Origin: Locusta migratoria
Lineage: Eukaryota; Arthropoda; Insecta; Orthoptera; Acrididae
NCBI GenBank assembly: GCA_026315105.1
Contig: CM048744.1
Span: 365,263,159-365,327,158 of the forward strand
Reading direction: 5' to 3'
Length of the DNA stretch: 64,000 nucleotides
Positions within the stretch are counted from its first letter, which is position 1; every line of letters starts with the position of its first letter. The notes beneath the pieces were generated by a model. That model searched no databases. It was not told the DNA's origin and saw nothing but the letters and a program-made list of their open reading frames with translations. This document shows positions 10,864-21,413 of the stretch, one piece after another. The position numbers and the translations under genes are program-made.

Positions 10864-11427
10864 AAACATATCGTAGTGATTCTATAGAGGCGTGGACTTT
10901 AAGCAGCCTGTTTGCGAAGTGTAGACGTTTTTAGTGGCGCCCTTGGCGTCAGAGTTGTATGTGAATTAGGTGCTGTGTGTTCAGTTCTGGATTTGTTTTC
11001 GTTTCGTGGACGGGGACCTTCTTGCTCATTTCAAAGACAGACAATTCTTTATGTCCGACAGGAGATAAGGAAACCAAGTGCAGCTTGGCTTAGTGGCTTC
11101 TCCCTTTCAGTTCAATATTATCACATTATTTTCAGAAATAAAGAGGATGTATTTACGACAAGTGATTAATTGTTATTTCAGTCCTATTGTTAGTTTCTTG
11201 CTTCCCCACGACCTCGGAAGTCCTGACATATTCGGAAAAAATGGATAAATATTTGTGACAAGTAAGAATATAAATGTCATTTCTGGTCCCAGAATCTTTT
11301 ACATACAGGAAACTTTAGAGAAAAAAATATTAATGCATACCAGGGCTCGAACAAACGTTCACTGCATTTGAAATACTACTCTGCGTCAATCACCCGGTCA
11401 TACTCCATACTAAACATCGCTACTGAA
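10864..11427. other. AT-rich stretch, nothing identified
   Basis: No recognisable repeat. A short GGCTCGAAC string near 11,347 may be a remnant of a reverse tRNA-like head. Confidence 0.4.
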
Positions 11428-11438
11428 TAGCTTTAGTC

Positions 11439-11530
11439 GCCGCGGTGGAGTAGCCGAGCGGTCTAAAGCGTCTCGCTGCGGAGCGCTCGGTTGCTCGCCG
11501 TGGAGGTTCGAGTCCTCCCTGGGGCATGGG

Positions 11531-11565
<35 letters not shown>

Positions 11566-11663
11566 TGTCCTTAGGTTAGTTTACCTAGGTTTAAGTAGTT
11601 TGTAAGCTGCGGACTGATGACCACGAAGTTTGGTCCGATAGTTTTACAGACATTTGAACATTT
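11439..11663 (+). repeat. SINE type B, full length
   Basis: Head GCCGCGGTGGAGTAGCCGAG with boxes A and B, an expanded TG tract (about 11,535-11,565) at the head/tail joint, and the full tail. Perfect 11-bp TSD TAGCTTTAGTC at 11,428-11,438 and 11,664-11,674. Confidence 0.97.
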
Positions 11664-11953
11664 TAGCTTTAGTCAGTGGGCAAGTGTGACTGCTTTTACA
11701 ATCTGTGACAGCTTTCACAGCTACTGTGTCATTGACTGACATTTAATTGTTAGAAACGCTACGACGATGACGTGGTTTTGATAAAGCCATTAAAAAACGC
11801 TCAGGTGCAGCTTTTTGGGAAGGAAAGCAGACTACAGTGAAGGTTCGTTCAAGGAGCTGCCAGTTCCAGCAAACTGCGCTCGGGAAGAGCTGTTATCGAG
11901 TATCAGCAGCAGCTGTGCGCATGGGTAGTTTGCTGGAATCTGGCAACTGGCAG

Positions 11954-12141
11954 CCGGCCGCAGTGGCCGAGGGGACTGAGGCGCTTCAGTCACGGTCTGC
12001 ATGGCCACTACGGTCGGGGGTTCGAATCCCCCCTCGGGCATGGATATTTGTGCCGTCCTTAGTATTAGCTTGTTCATAAGTAGTTTGTAAGTTTAGGGAC
12101 TGATGACCCCGTAGTTAAGACCTTTAAGCTTAAAAAACATT
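11954..12141 (+). repeat. SINE type A, full length
   Basis: Canonical head, box B GGTTCGAATCC, TGGATATTTGTGCCGTCC and tail. Perfect 13-bp TSD TGGCAACTGGCAG at 11,941-11,953 and 12,142-12,154. Confidence 0.97.
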
Positions 12142-12154
12142 TGGCAACTGGCAG

Positions 12155-12520
12155 CTGCTTGAACGAATACTGAGTGTCTACTGCTACTGAAGTAGAGCTG
12201 CCGCCTAGCGGCTGAGCACACAATGAATGTGCACCGGTCATTCCTTTAATATGTGATCTGTGGTGTACTGAATGAAGAGAAGGATGATTAGCTGCAGGCG
12301 AGTCTTCAGAGTAGAATGAAGAGAAGGATATTTTGTGTTATTTTATGAAAAGTTTTTTGGTTAAATTTGTTAGTCTCGCGTCACCCTTGATACTACTACG
12401 CGACACCCCAGGGTGTCGCGTCACGCAGTTTGGAAGGCTCTGGTCTAGTATGAAGCTGGTCTAGAAGGTATTGGATGTGTTATGGGGATGGGTGAGTGTT
12501 GGACAGGAAGGGACAGGTAG
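12155..12520. other. Stretch without recognised feature
   Basis: Contains a local near-palindrome around CGCGACACCCCAGGGTGTCGCG (about 12,400-12,421), which could form a short hairpin. Nothing else is identified. Confidence 0.4.
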
Positions 12521-12730
12521 GCAGGCGGGCGGGGCCGGCGGCAGACGGTCAGCTGTGCGCGCGCAGACGACACGCGTGCGTGTGCGTGCGCCGGCTACGC
12601 GCTGGCACGCGGCGCCCTACGCGACGATATGTGCCGGCCCGTTCACACGCTGCCCACCGCCCAAGCCCAAGCCCTGCCTGCCGCGGCCCGCAGCGCCACG
12701 AGCTAACCGGCACTGACCGACTTGTCAATA
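12520..12730. promoter_or_regulatory. GC/CpG-rich islet 4
   Basis: CpG-rich block with alternating GCGTGCGTGTGCGTGCGC. No reliable ORF or splice signals. Regulatory role is inferred from composition only. Confidence 0.3.
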
Positions 12731-12934
12731 TAACACTCAGGAAATAAACTGGCCGCAGCAAAGCTAACCACATCATGATGCTGCTGCATTAACTAAACCT
12801 TCTTATACATTACTGTATGGTGACGAATTACAGTCATGATAATATTATCAATATTTCCTGGCAATAGCGAATTTCTTATTGCGTCACTGTATAAGGCATA
12901 TATATTCTACCAAATGGTGACATATCAAAATTTG

Positions 12935-13110
12935 TGCCGGGCCGGGACTCGAACCCGGGTTTCCCGCTCTTCGCGAGTCAGTCAGTGCAGTCAGTGTGGC
13001 ATATCGAAGTTTGGGTCGGTCCTGGAGTCGTGTTCGGGTAGCCTAGTGGTTAAGGCGACCGCTCGCGAAAAGTGGGAAACCCGGGTTCTAACTTGGGAAT
13101 TTTAGTTACT
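12935..13110. repeat. Inverted pair of tRNA-like heads, separate family
   Basis: The left half (12,937-12,985) is a reverse box B segment (ACTCGAACCCGGGTTTCCCGC). The right half (13,036-13,097) is a forward head with GGTAGCCTAGTGGTTAAGGC and CCCGGGTTCTAAC. Together they form a hairpin-like pair, probably a rearranged SINE. Confidence 0.55.
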
Positions 13111-13180
13111 TTAACATTTACATTTCTACCTCTTTCAAAGTGCCTTCAATTGCGTATTTAGTACAAAGCCTTTTGCAACA

Positions 13181-13374
13181 AGCCGGCCGCGGTGGCCGAG
13201 GGGACCGAGGCGCTCCAGTCACGGTCTGCACGGCCAATACGGTCGGAGGTTCGAATCCCCTCTCGGGCATGGATATTCGTGCCGTCCTTAGTATTAGCTT
13301 GTTCATAAGTAGTTTGTAAGTTTAGGGACTGATGACCTCGTAGTTAAGTCCCACAACCTCTACAAACATCTCAT
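13181..13374 (+). repeat. SINE type A, full length
   Basis: Complete head and tail. Perfect 10-bp TSD TTTTGCAACA at 13,171-13,180 and 13,375-13,384. Confidence 0.95.
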
Positions 13375-13384
13375 TTTTGCAACA

Positions 13385-13840
13385 GACCGAGCGATTGGGC
13401 CCAGTGGTAACACGCTGGACTAGATTTCTGGAGGACGGAAGATCAACCTTCCGCCATCCAGCTTTATGTTTTCAGTCATTTCCCTGAGTCACTCCAGGTA
13501 AATTTTCGGACGGTTACTTTGAAAGGGCACCCCTGAGTTTCTTCCACATTTTTTTATACCCAAAACAGCGGCCGTGAGGTCTCAAAAAATAAATAAATAA
13601 AAATAAATAAATAAAAAAATGTTCAAATGTTTGTAGAGCTTATGGGACTTAAGTACATGGTCATCAGTCCCTAAGCTTACAAACTACTTATTAACTAGGT
13701 AATACTAAAGACGGCACAAATATCCATGCCCGACGGGTGATTCGAACCCCCGACCGTAATGGCCGTGCAGACCGGGACTGGTGTGAGGTCTCTAAAGACC
13801 ACGTTGTCGACGGAACGTTAGATCCTACGCTTCTTTCCTT
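13385..13840 (+). repeat. SINE type C split by SINE A
   Basis: The head (GCCCAGTGGTAACACGCTGG), a CCATCCAG joint and body (TCACTCCAGG, AAAGGGCACCCC) run to 13,583. The 3' portion resumes after 13,792 with a GACGGAACGTTAGATCC-like ending matching the GACGTTAAACCCC end of the 18.1-kb copy. The interruption is a reverse SINE A with a TSD. Confidence 0.7.
13584..13782 (-). repeat. SINE type A nested in SINE C, head-truncated
   Basis: Reverse copy with tail and box B but lacking the first part of the head (5'-truncated). TSD GTGAGGTCTC at 13,574-13,583 and 13,783-13,792. An (AAAT)n tract (about 13,589-13,618) lies inside the duplication and so forms the element's 3' extremity. Confidence 0.85.
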
Positions 13841-13928
13841 CCGTCCTTTTCGTTCAACAAGGTTTCGACCAGTTTCCTTCGCAGTTCTTGCCCCGATTAT
13901 CTACGTCTTCCAGTCCTTTTGAAACTCC

Positions 13929-13952
13929 TTTTTTTTTTTTTTTTTTTTTTTT
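13929..13952. repeat. Poly(T) tract
   Basis: Run of about 24 T residues. Confidence 0.9.
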
Positions 13953-14079
13953 AACCGTGCTGAACGAGTCTTGACGCGAAGGCTGCAACTACACCTAACC
14001 TAACCCCGCATGGAAACGAGTGTAGAGAAGAGAATCGGGTGCTGATAACGAAGTTGTAGTAGCCGTGTTTGCTTCGAGT

Positions 14080-14570
14080 TGCGCGGTACGCGGGGTAACC
14101 GGTTGCGGCTCGGCGCGCAGTATTTATGTGCGGGGTGTCTGGGAGCGCCTTCCCGCCGCGGCCGCGACAATGCGGAAGGCTTTCCTGCGCGCGCGGCCGC
14201 GGCCGGTTGGCGGTCAGTTTCCTTAGCCGGCAGGCGGGGACAGTGCTCCGCGCCACGCAGCCTCCGCGGCCGCATCCGCATGCACCTCGCGCGCTCCGGC
14301 TAATTGCGTAACGGTGCCGGCCGAGATCTCGATCTGGCGACAGCTCGCCTAGAACACTAATTAACGACGCTGTTGTGTCCGCAGGTGCCGTCGCCTTGCC
14401 TTTCTGCGATCGCGTCCCACCGCCTGCTAGCCGGCACTCGCTTTCTTGCCCGGTTTGGGTCGCTCGGCAGCTAAGAGCGCTGCTCCTGTCCTACCTGCCG
14501 GCGTGCCTGCCGACTGCCTCAGCGGCGGCGAAGGCTAGGTCAAGGACACACCGAAATAGCCGTACGTGAT
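14080..14570. promoter_or_regulatory. GC/CpG-rich islet 5
   Basis: About 490 bp, CpG-dense in its first half (CCGCCGCGGCCGCGAC), with a CTAATTGCGTAACG homeodomain-like motif and a TGTCCGCAG|GT acceptor-like string at about 14,380-14,392. No ORF with supported boundaries. Confidence 0.35.
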
Positions 14571-14616
14571 TTTTGTCGATATTGAGATTTACTATTTTTA
14601 TTCCAATATTCACAAA

Positions 14617-14786
14617 AGATGCACTAAGGCGCTTTGCTGCAGTGCGTGCGACCGTTCGCCATCGGGGGTTCGAACCTCCCTCGGGGGTGTTGTCCTTAGC
14701 ATAAGTTACTCGAAGTTGTTTGTAAGCCTAGGGACTGATAACAAATAACAAACATAATTAAGTCTCTCACAAACATTTTTTTTTTC
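14617..14786 (+). repeat. SINE type E, 5'-truncated
   Basis: Part of the head (GCGACCGTTCGCC), box B GGTTCGAACC, TGTTGTCCTTAGCATAAG and the tail ending CACAAACA followed by a T run. TSD not resolved. Confidence 0.8.
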
Positions 14787-14999
14787 ACGGAAGAGCACGG
14801 ACGATGTAGTTTTCTTCGTACAGTATCTGATGCGGTATTGTAGGGATGCAATGGCCTTCCGAATATAAAGAATGCAAACAAACTACGTTTATTTCTGAAT
14901 GACTATTGAACCCTGTATTGCTATCAAAAATTAAATATAAGCGGCCAGCGAATTTCCTAAGTCCCAGCAAAGGGAACAAATAATTTCTGTCCATCTCCT

Positions 15000-15125
15000 C
15001 GTTCCCCTTTACGTAACTCTGATTCCTCCTCGAACTGTCCCCCTGTCTTTATCTCCTTTTCCCCTCCTTTTGACATAAAACATAGTTCGCCTTCACCTCC
15101 CATCTCTCTCACTCTCTCTATTCGT
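15000..15125. repeat. Pyrimidine-rich low-complexity tract
   Basis: A C/T-rich plus strand (CTCCTTTTCCCCTCC, CTCTCTCACTCTCTC). Similar to the tracts at 20.0, 21.7 and 30.2 kb. Confidence 0.7.
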
Positions 15126-15330
15126 GTTTAGAGCCCAGGATTTAACTCGTTTGAAAATCAAACCAATTATTGGTTCACGTGCAAGTCCGCGGTTACATAC
15201 GCAACAGGAAATGCGTCACGTCGGAGAAGGAGCAAACAGTGCTGGAAATCCGCGTTGCCGGTATAAAACGGCCATAGGGGATAAGGAGCTTGTATTTGTC
15301 TAGTTCACGTGTGACACGTGTTGGGTAATA

Positions 15331-15383
15331 TGAAAAAAAAAAAAAAATAAAAAAAATAAAAAAAAATAAAAAAAAATAAAAAA

Positions 15384-15415
<32 letters not shown>

Positions 15416-15418
15416 ATT
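15331..15418. repeat. A-rich (AAAAAAT)n tract
   Basis: About 88 bp of A runs punctuated by single Ts. It is a low-complexity tract, possibly an old retroelement tail. Confidence 0.9.
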
Positions 15419-15727
15419 AAACGAGAAAACAGAAGTACGATATCTAATTTCCAAACTATTCAGCACCTGTCACACTAGACAGAATAAGAGAGCTTCATCC
15501 TCCTAGGCCTTTTTAGACTGGCATCGCAGCCGAGCAACAGTGTTTCATTTTTATTCGACGTGATTCGTTTCCTTATTTGGGTATGGAATTACAGACTTCG
15601 CATAAGACAGGAATTGGTTTGACGTCTAAACAGATGAATTCTGGGCTCTAAACATTGTAATGTACTCGAAACTACTTATCGGATTTCGATGTGTCAAACG
15701 CCGTTGAATTCCTCTCTTTGAGATGTG
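15419..15727. other. Stretch without recognised feature
   Basis: No repeat or conserved motif identified. Confidence 0.4.
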
Positions 15728-15741
15728 CGATACTAGCAACA

Positions 15742-15948
15742 AATGTCCAAAATGTTCATATGTTTGTAGAGCGTATGGGACTTAACTACGGGGTCATCGG
15801 CCCCTAAACCTACAAACTACTTACGAACTAGCTTATACTAAAGACGACACAAACATCCATGCCCGAAGGGGGATTCGAATCCCCCAACGGCGAACTGCCG
15901 CGCGCACCGCAACACGGCGCTCCAGTACGCACGGCTAATCCGCCGCGG
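15742..15948 (-). repeat. SINE type A2, full length
   Basis: On the minus strand: head CCGCGGCGGATTAGCCG, box B GGATTCGAATCC, GGATGTTTGTGTCGTC and the tail. Perfect 14-bp TSD CGATACTAGCAACA at 15,728-15,741 and 15,949-15,962. Confidence 0.95.
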
Positions 15949-16214
15949 CGATACTAGCAACAGAAATTACTATAGTTCCATTTGAAAAGTTGATCTGCTC
16001 TCCAACTATCAGAGATCTGTGAATCCCACCGTACACAAAATGTAATGTAAAAATTCGTCTTACCTTCTGATGGTTATATACTAGGCATATGGAAACCGGT
16101 TATGGGAAAAGATTCATATAAACGTTCCACATGAAAGTTGAGTGGTTGTTGTTCTTCAAGACAACGATATATATTTTTGAACACTGATCACTTCTTATTG
16201 ATAACTTTTTACCG

Positions 16215-16390
16215 CATGAGAATAACTGCAAGGTCTGGCGCGCCATGTTACGCATATCAGGATGGTCCCCTCGGAGGTTCGTGTCCTCTATCGGGCATGC
16301 GTCTTTGTATTGTCCTTATCATAAGTTAAAGTAGTTGGCAAGTCTAGCGACTGACGACCCATGCAGTTTGGTCTCCTTCGATTACAAGAA
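16215..16390 (+). repeat. SINE type E, degenerate
   Basis: Head remnant GGTCTGGCGCGCCATG, box B GGTTCGTGTCC, TTGTCCTTATCATAAG and the tail to GATTACAAGAAAC. Confidence 0.65.
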
Positions 16391-16840
16391 ACTGAACTGA
16401 ATTAATAACATTTCCCACAGAAACAGATTTCTTCAGTTCCTGGAACCATAAAGAAAAAGCGGGGTCAACGCGGCTTTTCTTCATTTGCCTAGACCGGAAC
16501 TTCTTATATTAATTATTCTAATGTCTTATATCCTCGATTCCTTTTCTTAGGTTAACGGCAAAACTGAGAACTTGAGCGGAAAAAAATCGATGCACAATGC
16601 ACAATGCTTTGAACATAGGTAGATTACCTTTGCTCTCGGCAAAAGATGAAATAGTCTGGCCTGGTTGTTGCCTTGCAAAAGAAGATACGAACAATGGAAA
16701 ATTCTCCTTGCGGCCCCGTCTTCTGGCCGACCTCGCCTACACTCATTTGCTTCTTAAGTGGCTTCGAAACGAGTTGGTCGCAACGCGAGGTTTTATTTTC
16801 TCTTCGTTAAGAGCGCAAGTTATCCCTTATGCATTTGCAC
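16391..16840. other. AT-rich stretch, nothing identified
   Basis: No repeat recognised; short ORFs only. Confidence 0.4.
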
Positions 16841-17060
16841 GGAGAGCGCAGCAGAGAGTGGTTTCCTCGGTATGGGCTGGCTGCTGGCTGGCCGGTAGTT
16901 AGAGACGCAGCTGCCCAGGACGGGAGTCGGGCAACGGGAAGCGCGTAGCACACCTCTGGCCTGACAATTAGCGGCCAGGTATCCAGGAAACAGGGGGGAG
17001 CGTCGCGCCGCGTCCGTCTCACGACGACGACACACCCACTCTGCTCACAGTGGGAACATG
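16840..17060. promoter_or_regulatory. GC-rich islet 6
   Basis: Contains a GGCTGGCTGCTGGCTGGCCGG repeat, a GACAATTAGCGG homeodomain-like motif and CpG clusters. Function inferred from composition. Confidence 0.3.
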
Positions 17061-17288
17061 GCCGGGCTCACTTCACTTCAATTAAGACACTGGTACATTG
17101 CCGAAACGACGGTAGTACTCTGTTCACTACGACTGTTTTCAATACGTTATGCCACCATCTTCTGGTGTGATCATGTTGCTACATTTAGTAATTTTTGGGA
17201 AGCATACTGGAGCATATCAGCAACCTTATAATGTAATTATTAAAACATTCCAGATCGTATAATAGTGTTGTAATCTTCATTCCGGAGT

Positions 17289-17480
17289 TCAAAAGTTTGT
17301 AGAGTCTATGGGACTTAACTACGGGGTCATCAGTCCCTAAACTTACAAACTACTTATGAACTACTTACAACTAAGGACGGCACAAATATCCATGTCCGAG
17401 GGGGGATTCGAACCCCCGATCGTAGTGGCCGTGCAGACCGTGACTGGAGCGCCTCAGTCTCCTCGGCCACCGCGGCCGGC
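17289..17480 (-). repeat. SINE type A inside RTE LINE
   Basis: Complete reverse copy. Flanks share TCCGGAGT (17,281-17,288 and about 17,486-17,493), and joining the two flanks restores a continuous LINE segment. Confidence 0.92.
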
Positions 17481-17562
17481 TCAGTCCGGAGTCTGGTTTG
17501 ATGCAGCTCTCCACTGTACTATATGCTAAGCAAGATTCCTCATTTCCTCATAACAACCGCAA

Positions 17563-17761
17563 GCCGGCCGTGGTGGCCGAGGGGACTGAGGCGCTCCAGT
17601 CACGGTCTGCACGGCCACTACGGTCGGGGGTTCGAATGCCCCCTCGGGCATGGATGTTTGTGCTGTCCTTAGTCTTAGTTAGTTCATAAGTAGTTTGTAA
17701 GTTTAGGGACTGATGACCCCGTAGTTAAGTCCCATGACCTATACAAACATTTGAACATTTG
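17563..17761 (+). repeat. SINE type A inside RTE LINE
   Basis: Complete forward copy. Perfect 11-bp TSD AACAACCGCAA at 17,552-17,562 and 17,762-17,772. Confidence 0.97.
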
Positions 17762-18085
17762 AACAACCGCAACCCACATCTATGTGAATCTTCTTAATAT
17801 ATTCGTCTCTTAATCTCCTTTTGCGGATTTTTACCCCTCACACTTCCCTCCAATGCTAAATTCACGATTCCTTGATGTCTAAGAATGTCTCCTACCAATC
17901 GATCCTTTCTTTTAGTCAAAGTATGTCAGAAATTCTTTTTCTCCCCAATTCTGTTCGGTATCTCCTGATTAGTTACTCGATCTACCCACGTAATCTTCAA
18001 CATTTTTCTGCAGCACCACATTTCAAGAGCCTCTATCTTCTTCCTCTCTGAACCAGTTATCGTCCATGTTTCTCTCCTATACATG

Positions 18086-18304
18086 GCCCACCGAGCGAGG
18101 TGGCGCAGTGGTAACACATTGAACTCGCATTCGGAAGGACGGTGGTCAAATCCACCTCCGGCCATCCAGATTTAGGTTTTTCGTGATTTCCATAAATCAC
18201 TCCAGGGAATTGCTGGATTTGTTCCTTTCAAAGGGCACGGCCGATTTCCATCCCCAAAACTGCGACGGTTAGCTGGAGACGTTAAACCCCAAGATTTCTT
18301 TTTT
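18086..18304 (+). repeat. SINE type C, full length, inside RTE LINE
   Basis: Best C copy here: head GAGGTGGCGCAGTGGTAACAC, box B-like GGTCAAATCC, joint CCGGCCATCCAG, body GATTTCC...AAAGGGCACGGCCG and end GACGTTAAACCCC with a T-rich tail. The LINE resumes at GTACATCACCACACTCC; short TACAT-like flanks suggest a TSD. Confidence 0.85.
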
Positions 18305-18345
18305 GTACATCACCACACTCCACGCAAATGCCTTCGGATAAGTAA

Positions 18346-18980
18346 TAAGCGATGTGGACTAATTTTAATCGTTACTACATTTGTACAGTATTAGAAGTGA
18401 TCGACAATTCGTCTGATCATCATGTGCGTAGAAGAAATGGTACATCTCATCAAATATACATTAATTTAAAACACATACAAAACTGTACCACAATTCAAGG
18501 GGATAATGACTTACGTGGATGAGTATTATCGTAAGTCGTAAATATTGGTGAATTTACTGTAGGTGTCTTCATTCATGTTACACACGTTTGTTGTACGACA
18601 TGGCTAACAAGTGAGAGGTCGAGGATTTCAGATCAGAATACGGTACCATAGTGCACAGAAAATGGTGGTCATTAGTAAAAGTTTATATCCCATACGAGCT
18701 CGAACCTCTGTACCGTGTGGTAATAATCCGAAATGGCGAGTATAAGAGGGCAAGGACGATCGGGACCCTACAGCCGTAGGAGTAAATTGTGGAAATTTGA
18801 GACGAACGAGAGACGAGACGACAAGTGGCTTGCCGGGTGCTGTCTCTCAGCGCGCGTAAAAATAAATAAATAAAGCCACAAACTCCATGAACAAACCAGA
18901 ACGAACAGGAACCAACGTCCGCATAGAATCGATATACCTGAAGAACATAATTAAAAAATAGAAAAAAAGAAGGAGGGGGG
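18346..18980. other. AT-rich stretch with tRNA-like scraps
   Basis: A reverse box B-like GAGCTCGAACC near 18,698 is the only hint of a SINE. The rest is unrecognised. Confidence 0.35.
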
Positions 18981-19015
18981 GACCCGGGTTCGAATCCCGG
19001 TACGGCTGACATTTG
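18975..19015 (+). repeat. tRNA 3'-half-like fragment
   Basis: CCCGGGTTCGAATCCCGG forms a perfect T-arm (box B) hairpin followed by TACGGCTGAC. No matching 5' half precedes it; an A/G-rich tract does. It is a fragment or pseudo-tRNA, not a gene. Confidence 0.5.
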
Positions 19016-19259
19016 CACTTGTTGCCATTGAGTTATTTCAATACCCCAGTGCAGCTAATGTTTTTCCTTTCTCTTCCTTCCCGCTTCCACCACTAGGGAA
19101 AAAATAAAATAAAGAAAGAAAGAAAGGCGGGTGCTCTTAAAATTAGTGCTCGGTTAGATCTACTTTGTTTCCCTACTCACCGCTCCCTCTCCTCCCTTTT
19201 GAGTAGGCTTACTGCAGTAGAAGCTACTAATGGTGCAGAGTAATACTGAGCCATTAACT

Positions 19260-19740
19260 TAGCGCAGTCCCCGTGTCGCTCTCCGGTTTTGCCCTATTGT
19301 GCCCTTAATTAGCAGAGGCACTCGACCTCAGCTCTCGGCAACTTTTCGCCAACCGCGAGGCTGCGACTAGTTAAGCATTCGGCGCCGTCTGGGAAGTTGT
19401 TCCCCGTTTTGCGTCAACAGCTCCCCGATGTGCCGTTGCCGTTTCCGCCGGCTCTGCGCTAAATGTCATTACGGACCCGCCTTATTCGCACACCCGACCA
19501 CTAACTGCCTCTGCCTCGCTACTTGACCTGCTGAAATCCACCCACCGCGTATCTGCCGACCGTCATCGCGAAGAAGGCGTCTGACGCCCTTGGACAACGG
19601 ACTAACGCGACCTGTCCGAGCGGCAGAGGGGGAAACAAAGCGAGTAACCCGGGCTTATCTCGCTTTCACAGCACATTAAGCCTCAGGAGTGGCTGGAGAA
19701 TTATTGCGCAGTAAGTGTCACCTCACGTCACCGCCGGCTT
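19260..19740. promoter_or_regulatory. GC-rich islet 7 with homeodomain- and GATA-like motifs
   Basis: About 480 bp of non-repetitive, moderately GC-rich DNA with TTAATTAG (19,312), GTCATTAC (19,463), CTTATC, ATTATTGCGCAG and GCAATTAC (19,741). This clustering resembles a developmental enhancer. Inference only. Confidence 0.4.
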
Positions 19741-19972
19741 TGCAATTACTGCTCCCAAACATGTTTTGTCATTACCCTCACGTCTGCCGAAAAGGAGACA
19801 AAGCTTCCTTTCTCTCCTTGTGTGTTTGTGTCTCTGCTAAGTCCCTCAGGCGGATTGTGTGTGATCGTGTTAATTACTGGAGTTGCGGTTGCAGTATACT
19901 TAAGGTTTAGGGTGAAGAAATTGATATTAGCAGTGTCGTTACGCTAAACAAATATTGATAACCAGCTGTTAA

Positions 19973-20400
19973 CCCGGCGTCGCCCGTTGTACTTATTTCA
20001 TCCAGTCTTAAGTTGGTCAATCGTCTTCTTTCCCCTCCTCTCTATTCACCTGCTCCTCCACCTGTCTCCTACTGCCCGTTTCTCTGTCCTCCTCCTCCTC
20101 CCTCTGTTCATCTTTCATCTGTTTCTCTCTCATTCTCCTCCTCTCTCCTCTCTCTCTGTCCGTCTCCTTCCTCTCGTTTCTGTTCGTCTCCTCCTCCATC
20201 TACTCCTTTCCCTACTATATATGAAAACATACATATATGCCATATATGCAACAAGTTTCATGGTGACTTGTCAAACAGCGTCAGTCCCAAGGTACCCTCC
20301 ACCATGCTTGCAGATTGTGAAAATTGCCATCATAAAAACATTTATGTGCTGACTGACATGGTCACCAGTCAAACGATTTAGACGTTCGTTGTAACGTACC
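19973..20400 (+). repeat. Dispersed pyrimidine-rich repeat, copy 1
   Basis: Starts AACCCGGCGTCGCCCG, then about 200 bp of CTCC/TCTC-rich sequence, then a CAACAAGTTTCATGGTGA and GGTACCCTCCACCATGC segment. The same order (CCCGGCG, Py tract, GGTACCCTTCACCATGC) occurs at 21.7-22.0 kb, so it is a repeat family and not plain low complexity. Confidence 0.7.
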
Positions 20401-20660
20401 CGTCTATAGTCGGGCCGAAACACGACGATCCCTGGCTCCGTCTACTGTGCTGAGAGGCCACCCCCGTCGCAGAAACGGAATCTAGACATGATGCCAAATA
20501 GTGTAGCTAACGGTCGCTGTTGTCTTGACAGAACTGGCAAAATTGCACAGCGTAGCCGGTCGCGCGCATGCGCAGTGCACCGGTCGCGCTTGACTTACTC
20601 CAATGGTCTGCTGCTGCAGCTGACGCTCAAAGCCGATTGGTGCAAGAACCAGGGATCATT
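20400..20660. promoter_or_regulatory. Candidate promoter with NRF1-type site and CCAAT boxes
   Basis: GCGCATGCGCA (20,564-20,574) matches the NRF1/erect-wing palindrome. A CCAAT box lies at 20,600-20,604 and an inverted one (ATTGG) at 20,636-20,640, in CpG-rich DNA. No downstream ORF or donor is convincing. Confidence 0.4.
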
Positions 20661-20683
20661 GTATTTCGGCTCGACTGTGATGT

Positions 20684-20772
20684 GTAAGTTACTTTAAGTA
20701 GTTTGTACGTCTAGGGACTGATGACCACAGCAGTTTGTTCCAGTAGGTTTACAAACATTTGAAAATTTGACA
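20684..20772 (+). repeat. SINE type E tail fragment
   Basis: TAGTTTGTACGTCTAGGG, ACTGATGACC and ACAAACATTTGAAAAT of the shared tail; head absent. Confidence 0.75.
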
Positions 20773-21069
20773 TTATAGTCTGAACTTGTTTTTTGGAGAA
20801 GGAACAATTCCAATAACAACCTTTTGTATTCCGCCAGTAACTAATTTTTTTGTAATTAGTTACGTAATATGCTATTGAAGGAAGACGCGTAAGTGGTAGC
20901 TTCGAGAAACGAATCTGGAGAGTAATGTAGCACTGCCACTGGTATCGTTATCGCAGCGGAGTTGTTGTAGCAGTGCAGTGAGCAAAATTCAAAACAAACC
21001 CGGTATCGTGTGGCCCATTAGAGTGAGGCCAGACTGTCCGGTATTTTTTATTTTTATTTTTTTTTAATT

Positions 21070-21330
21070 AATTTTGCGAGTGAATTCCGGAAGCGGTGCC
21101 GTTCGGGGGTTGCTGCTAATGACGGCGACTCATCGATCAGTGCGGTTCGAGTTTGCAGCCACCAGCTGGCCCGTGCTCCGCTGTAATTACCACCGGGCAG
21201 AGGGGGGCAGGCGAGATACAGGGACCGCTGGGAACCGCGGGCTGCGAGTGCGGGGCGCCCTGCTGCTGTCGTCTCTCCCGTGCCCCTCCTACCTGCTCCC
21301 GGGCTGCGCTTCCCTGGTCCAGGCGAGAGC
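21070..21330. promoter_or_regulatory. GC/CpG-rich islet 8
   Basis: GC-rich, CpG-containing block between AT-rich flanks. No recognised repeat; function inferred. Confidence 0.3.
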
Positions 21331-21413
21331 TGACTAAATTCTGTACCACCGAAAGCCACTCACTCACATTTCTATGGGCTTGTATAATTTTATCTCAGAC
21401 AGACAAAATGTTG

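Larger units (their letters stand above)
17270..18345 (-). mobile_element. RTE-like LINE remnant with three SINE insertions
   Basis: On the minus strand at 17,930-18,085 the translation reads RRETWTITGSERKKIEALEM followed by W-C-C-R-K-M-L-K-I, the conserved block after the RT domain of RTE-type LINEs. A further conserved region (CTCTCCACTG, CCTCCAATGCTAAATTCACG on the plus strand) lies between SINEs. Host segments are about 17,270-17,288, 17,481-17,562, 17,762-18,087 and 18,305-18,345. Heavily decayed and truncated. Confidence 0.8.

Noticed and set aside
18975..19015. tRNA gene from the perfect T-arm CCCGGGTTCGAATCCCGG
   Set aside because: No D-arm, anticodon arm or 5' acceptor strand precedes it.
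20017..20381. Ser/Pro/Leu-rich ORFs
   Set aside because: Translations of a pyrimidine-rich repeat present in at least three copies.
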